This document shows positions 61,701 through 64,000 of a DNA stretch of 64,000 bases, piece by piece; position 1 is the first letter of the stretch, and every line of letters starts with the position of its first letter. The stretch lies in the NCBI GenBank assembly GCA_051530055.1, contig CM121341.1, forward strand, positions 1,922,001 to 1,986,000, read 5' to 3'. Both the position numbers and the translations under genes were made by a program. The stretch is from Neoechinorhynchus agilis. Its lineage: Eukaryota; Acanthocephala. Below the pieces are notes generated by a model that did no database searches, was not told where the DNA came from, and saw only the letters and a program-made list of their open reading frames with translations.

Positions 61701-64000
61701 TATCAGAACTGGGTTTAGAGAGCTTTTTAGCCAGGGATTTGTAACCTGTGCTTATGCCAAAAACCAGCGGAAAAAGAATACGATAACGGCTACAATTGAT
61801 AGCGATGGTCATGAAAAGGAGATTACTGTGAGCAATTACGTGGATGAAATGACTGAAACTGATCAATCAGACATTGAACTACATGGAATGTATAATTCGG
61901 ACAGCGACGATGACTCTTTTCAAGCGAGGTTTGCGGGTCGGTGTTACTGCTCTTTAAATAAAACCGGAGATATATTCTATTGCATATTAATGAGATTTAG
62001 ACCACTTGACGCACTGCGGATTGCCGAAGGATATATTGTAAATTGTCAATATGTCTACTATCGATATTGGATTTCACGATCGTAGACATGCTGCATAAAG
62101 GAATTTCGAGCATATATAACAAAAGGCTTAATTGAGTTCTATGAGAATAATGACTACGCTTGTTACGAATCATGCAATGATAATGTTCATCCGGACAATC
62201 GTTTCTATCGAAGGCCTCCTAAAAAAAGATTTTTTGAACTAAACAGAAGTTTTGAAGTTCGTTACAGAACGATAGTGAAGAAAATCGAAAAACGAGTAGA
62301 AAAAGGCATCAGTGTGTTTCCAAGAGATATTGTAAAATTTATAACGTCGCAAGAAAGCATAAAATCAATTTTTGACATCGGTGAAGAGTTCATAGTTGAC
62401 GCCATTGAGGACATCGAGGATTATGTCGTTCTCCGGTCTCATGGCAAACCAAAACAAAATTTTAAGCCTATTTACTATGTTCCACTTCTTGACAAAGTGC
62501 GACCGGAACCCCGGTTGAAATTTCATAAGCACGACTCTAAAAATCCTCGTCGAATAAACATCAATTATTTGAGATACAGGGAAAAGGAATTGCTTGAAGA
62601 CGAGACCGCGGTATTCGATTACCGTCGTTGCAGATGTAACACTAACGTTACAAATGGATATAGCCGCCTAATGGATTTAACTTTTGATAACCCGGATGCA
62701 CATAAAGCATTTTATTACAATTTCCACAGTGCACTCATTCAGTTTGATCGATATGGATTCTATGATGGAGTTGTTACCTTGGAATCAATCGATTTGAAAA
62801 CAATAGAGAAATTCCAAAAGTTTATCGTTCTCTATTTATTCGCCAGATATTCAGTCTCTATGCGTTATATGGAGAAGGGAATTCAACAATGCGATAATGC
62901 GATCGCTATGTACGCGAGGATTGATATTTCCGATTTTCGTTCGTTTCGAACTGTCCATCAAATCGTTAGACGATGGGCGGATGATGATTTTGACGGAGAT
63001 TCTGATGAATTTTTATTTGTTGTGTCGTCCATTTTACTTGAAAGGAGTATTGGGGAATGTCTAAAAGTGTTGATTGATTTTTCGCATTAAGCCTTTATAT
63101 GACTTTTGGCACTCCTCAAATAAAGCATTTTATTCCCTTGGACAGTTAGTGCGCTCGATACGAGATGCCAAGACTTCACTGTGGTTGAGGCAACTAATAC
63201 CAGAATCAAAAGTCACTTTACTTGAACCATTGAACGTTCTTTTACAGTGTTATATGTTGACCAATGAACACAACGAGATAAATGTCGTTCTTCCTCTATC
63301 TATTGAAATCGGTAATCTTGGTATTAGAAAGGCTTCTTGTCTTCAAACCGCTATTCAATGTTTCTGGCTAATCTCTCAATATCAAATTACCATCGGTGAA
63401 ACCGTTGAAGCGGGAGTCAATCTCGATAAGATCCTCTCAGTTCTGTTTGATATAAACTACGAAATGCCGATGTTGCGAGATTTAATCACTAATCGAGCAA
63501 TTGTTCATCTTCTCAATTTGAACGTTGACAAAATTAAAGATTCGATGAAATTGTTTCAAAGACTTCGATCAGGTGGGGAATTCCTTGCTTTGATTTACGG
63601 TACGGATATCCTCCTCAATGTTGTTTGCTGCCCGACGCATGAAATGGAGCAATTACTGTCAAATCTTTTTCGTGAAGATATTATAAGCGCTGCTGCTTTA
63701 TGTGGATTGGGAACTGATTTATCAGATGCCGAACAACAAAAAATAACTGCATAAATTGCGGATTCTCATCATTTAAATCGTTTCGTTATGAGAATCCACG
63801 ATGGACACAATGATAATGACTTTAGAAATAATGGCATACGTTCAGAAACCACTCAAATTTTCAGGATCTGTTGAAATAATGTTTGTTCTCTCAGTCGGGC
63901 ACTTTTATTCAATTCGCCAATTCGATTTCGTAGATTCATATTACTTGGCAAAACTTACGGTTATTCAATACAAGTGCGGATTTTTCAAAGTCAACAAATG
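58748..64000 (+). CDS. ADCY10: soluble (bicarbonate-type) adenylyl cyclase, 3' partial
   Basis: Exons: 58748-60700, 61066-62037, 62086 to about 63069, 63095-63754 or a donor near it, and a probable one from 63864 on. N-terminal AHLPDII matches vertebrate sAC. C1 cyclase domain: MFSDVSGFTAM (D43) and GGDIYKFAGDA (K89, D93), the two metal aspartates. C2: FDKGLSFLCAFG, then CGIVGNHERCEYTVIGREVNLAAR with the transition-state Asn and Arg. After it comes an NTPase-like module: VALVGASGIGIT (P-loop, Lys missing) and VIFVDNLELVD (Walker B). The rest is the long helical repeat region. sAC makes cAMP in cytosol, cilia and sperm flagella. An acceptor-like TTTGAACAG abuts the ATG. The C1 residue equal to human R176 is Asn196. 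The 3' part lies outside the window. Confidence 0.92.

Noticed and set aside
1-64000. CRISPR arrays, bacterial operons, riboswitches
   Set aside because: The window is intron-containing animal DNA; no regularly spaced short repeats were seen.

Overview
The window is animal (metazoan) nuclear DNA: AT-rich, with spliceosomal genes, many short introns (often 43-55 nt), several single-exon genes and scattered retroelement debris. It carries meckelin (TMEM67), soluble adenylyl cyclase (ADCY10), hunchback, muscle-type myosin regulatory light chain, SPCS2, RPL8 and BRIP1/FANCJ, so the host is a bilaterian that probably makes cilia or flagella. I cannot fix the phylum. Nematodes are unlikely because, to my knowledge, they lack ADCY10. 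At least seven genes have a good 3' splice site 0-40 nt before the start codon, which fits either 5'-UTR introns or spliced-leader trans-splicing.

Layout. 1-3942 (+): 3' part of a modular type I membrane protein made of CUB-like plus Cys-rich units. 6034-7098 (+): RPL8. 9508-10128 (+): unrecognised protein. 11088-14658 (-): four-exon hunchback. 18958-26021 (+): about 24-exon meckelin with hairpin repeats in its introns. 29823-31889 (+): orphan 7TM receptor. 33335-34906 (+): decayed diacylglycerol-kinase-like gene. 35961-36470 (+): myosin regulatory light chain. 37922-43588 (+): SRCIN1/KIAA1217 (p140Cap/Sickle tail) family gene with an AIP3 domain. 44424-44503: tRNA-Leu(CAG). 45286-48916 (+): BRIP1-like helicase. 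49798-50324 (-): small FLYWCH zinc-finger gene. 50822-58570: a retroelement cluster (two large and one small LINE piece, a Penelope-like element with a SINE inside it, tandem stem-loop repeats) that also contains SPCS2 (-). 58748 to the end (+): ADCY10, 3' end outside the window.

There is no operon-like functional grouping. Meckelin and ADCY10 are both linked to cilia/flagella but lie 33 kb apart. The observations most worth a second look are: the SINE with hammerhead-like sequence boxes sitting with target-site duplications inside a Penelope-like element; a dispersed foldback repeat family in introns and spacers; acceptor sites placed right at start codons; a DAG-kinase-like protein without its catalytic motifs; an ADCY10 that keeps its catalytic residues but has lost the bicarbonate arginine; and two unexplained exon junctions in BRIP1.
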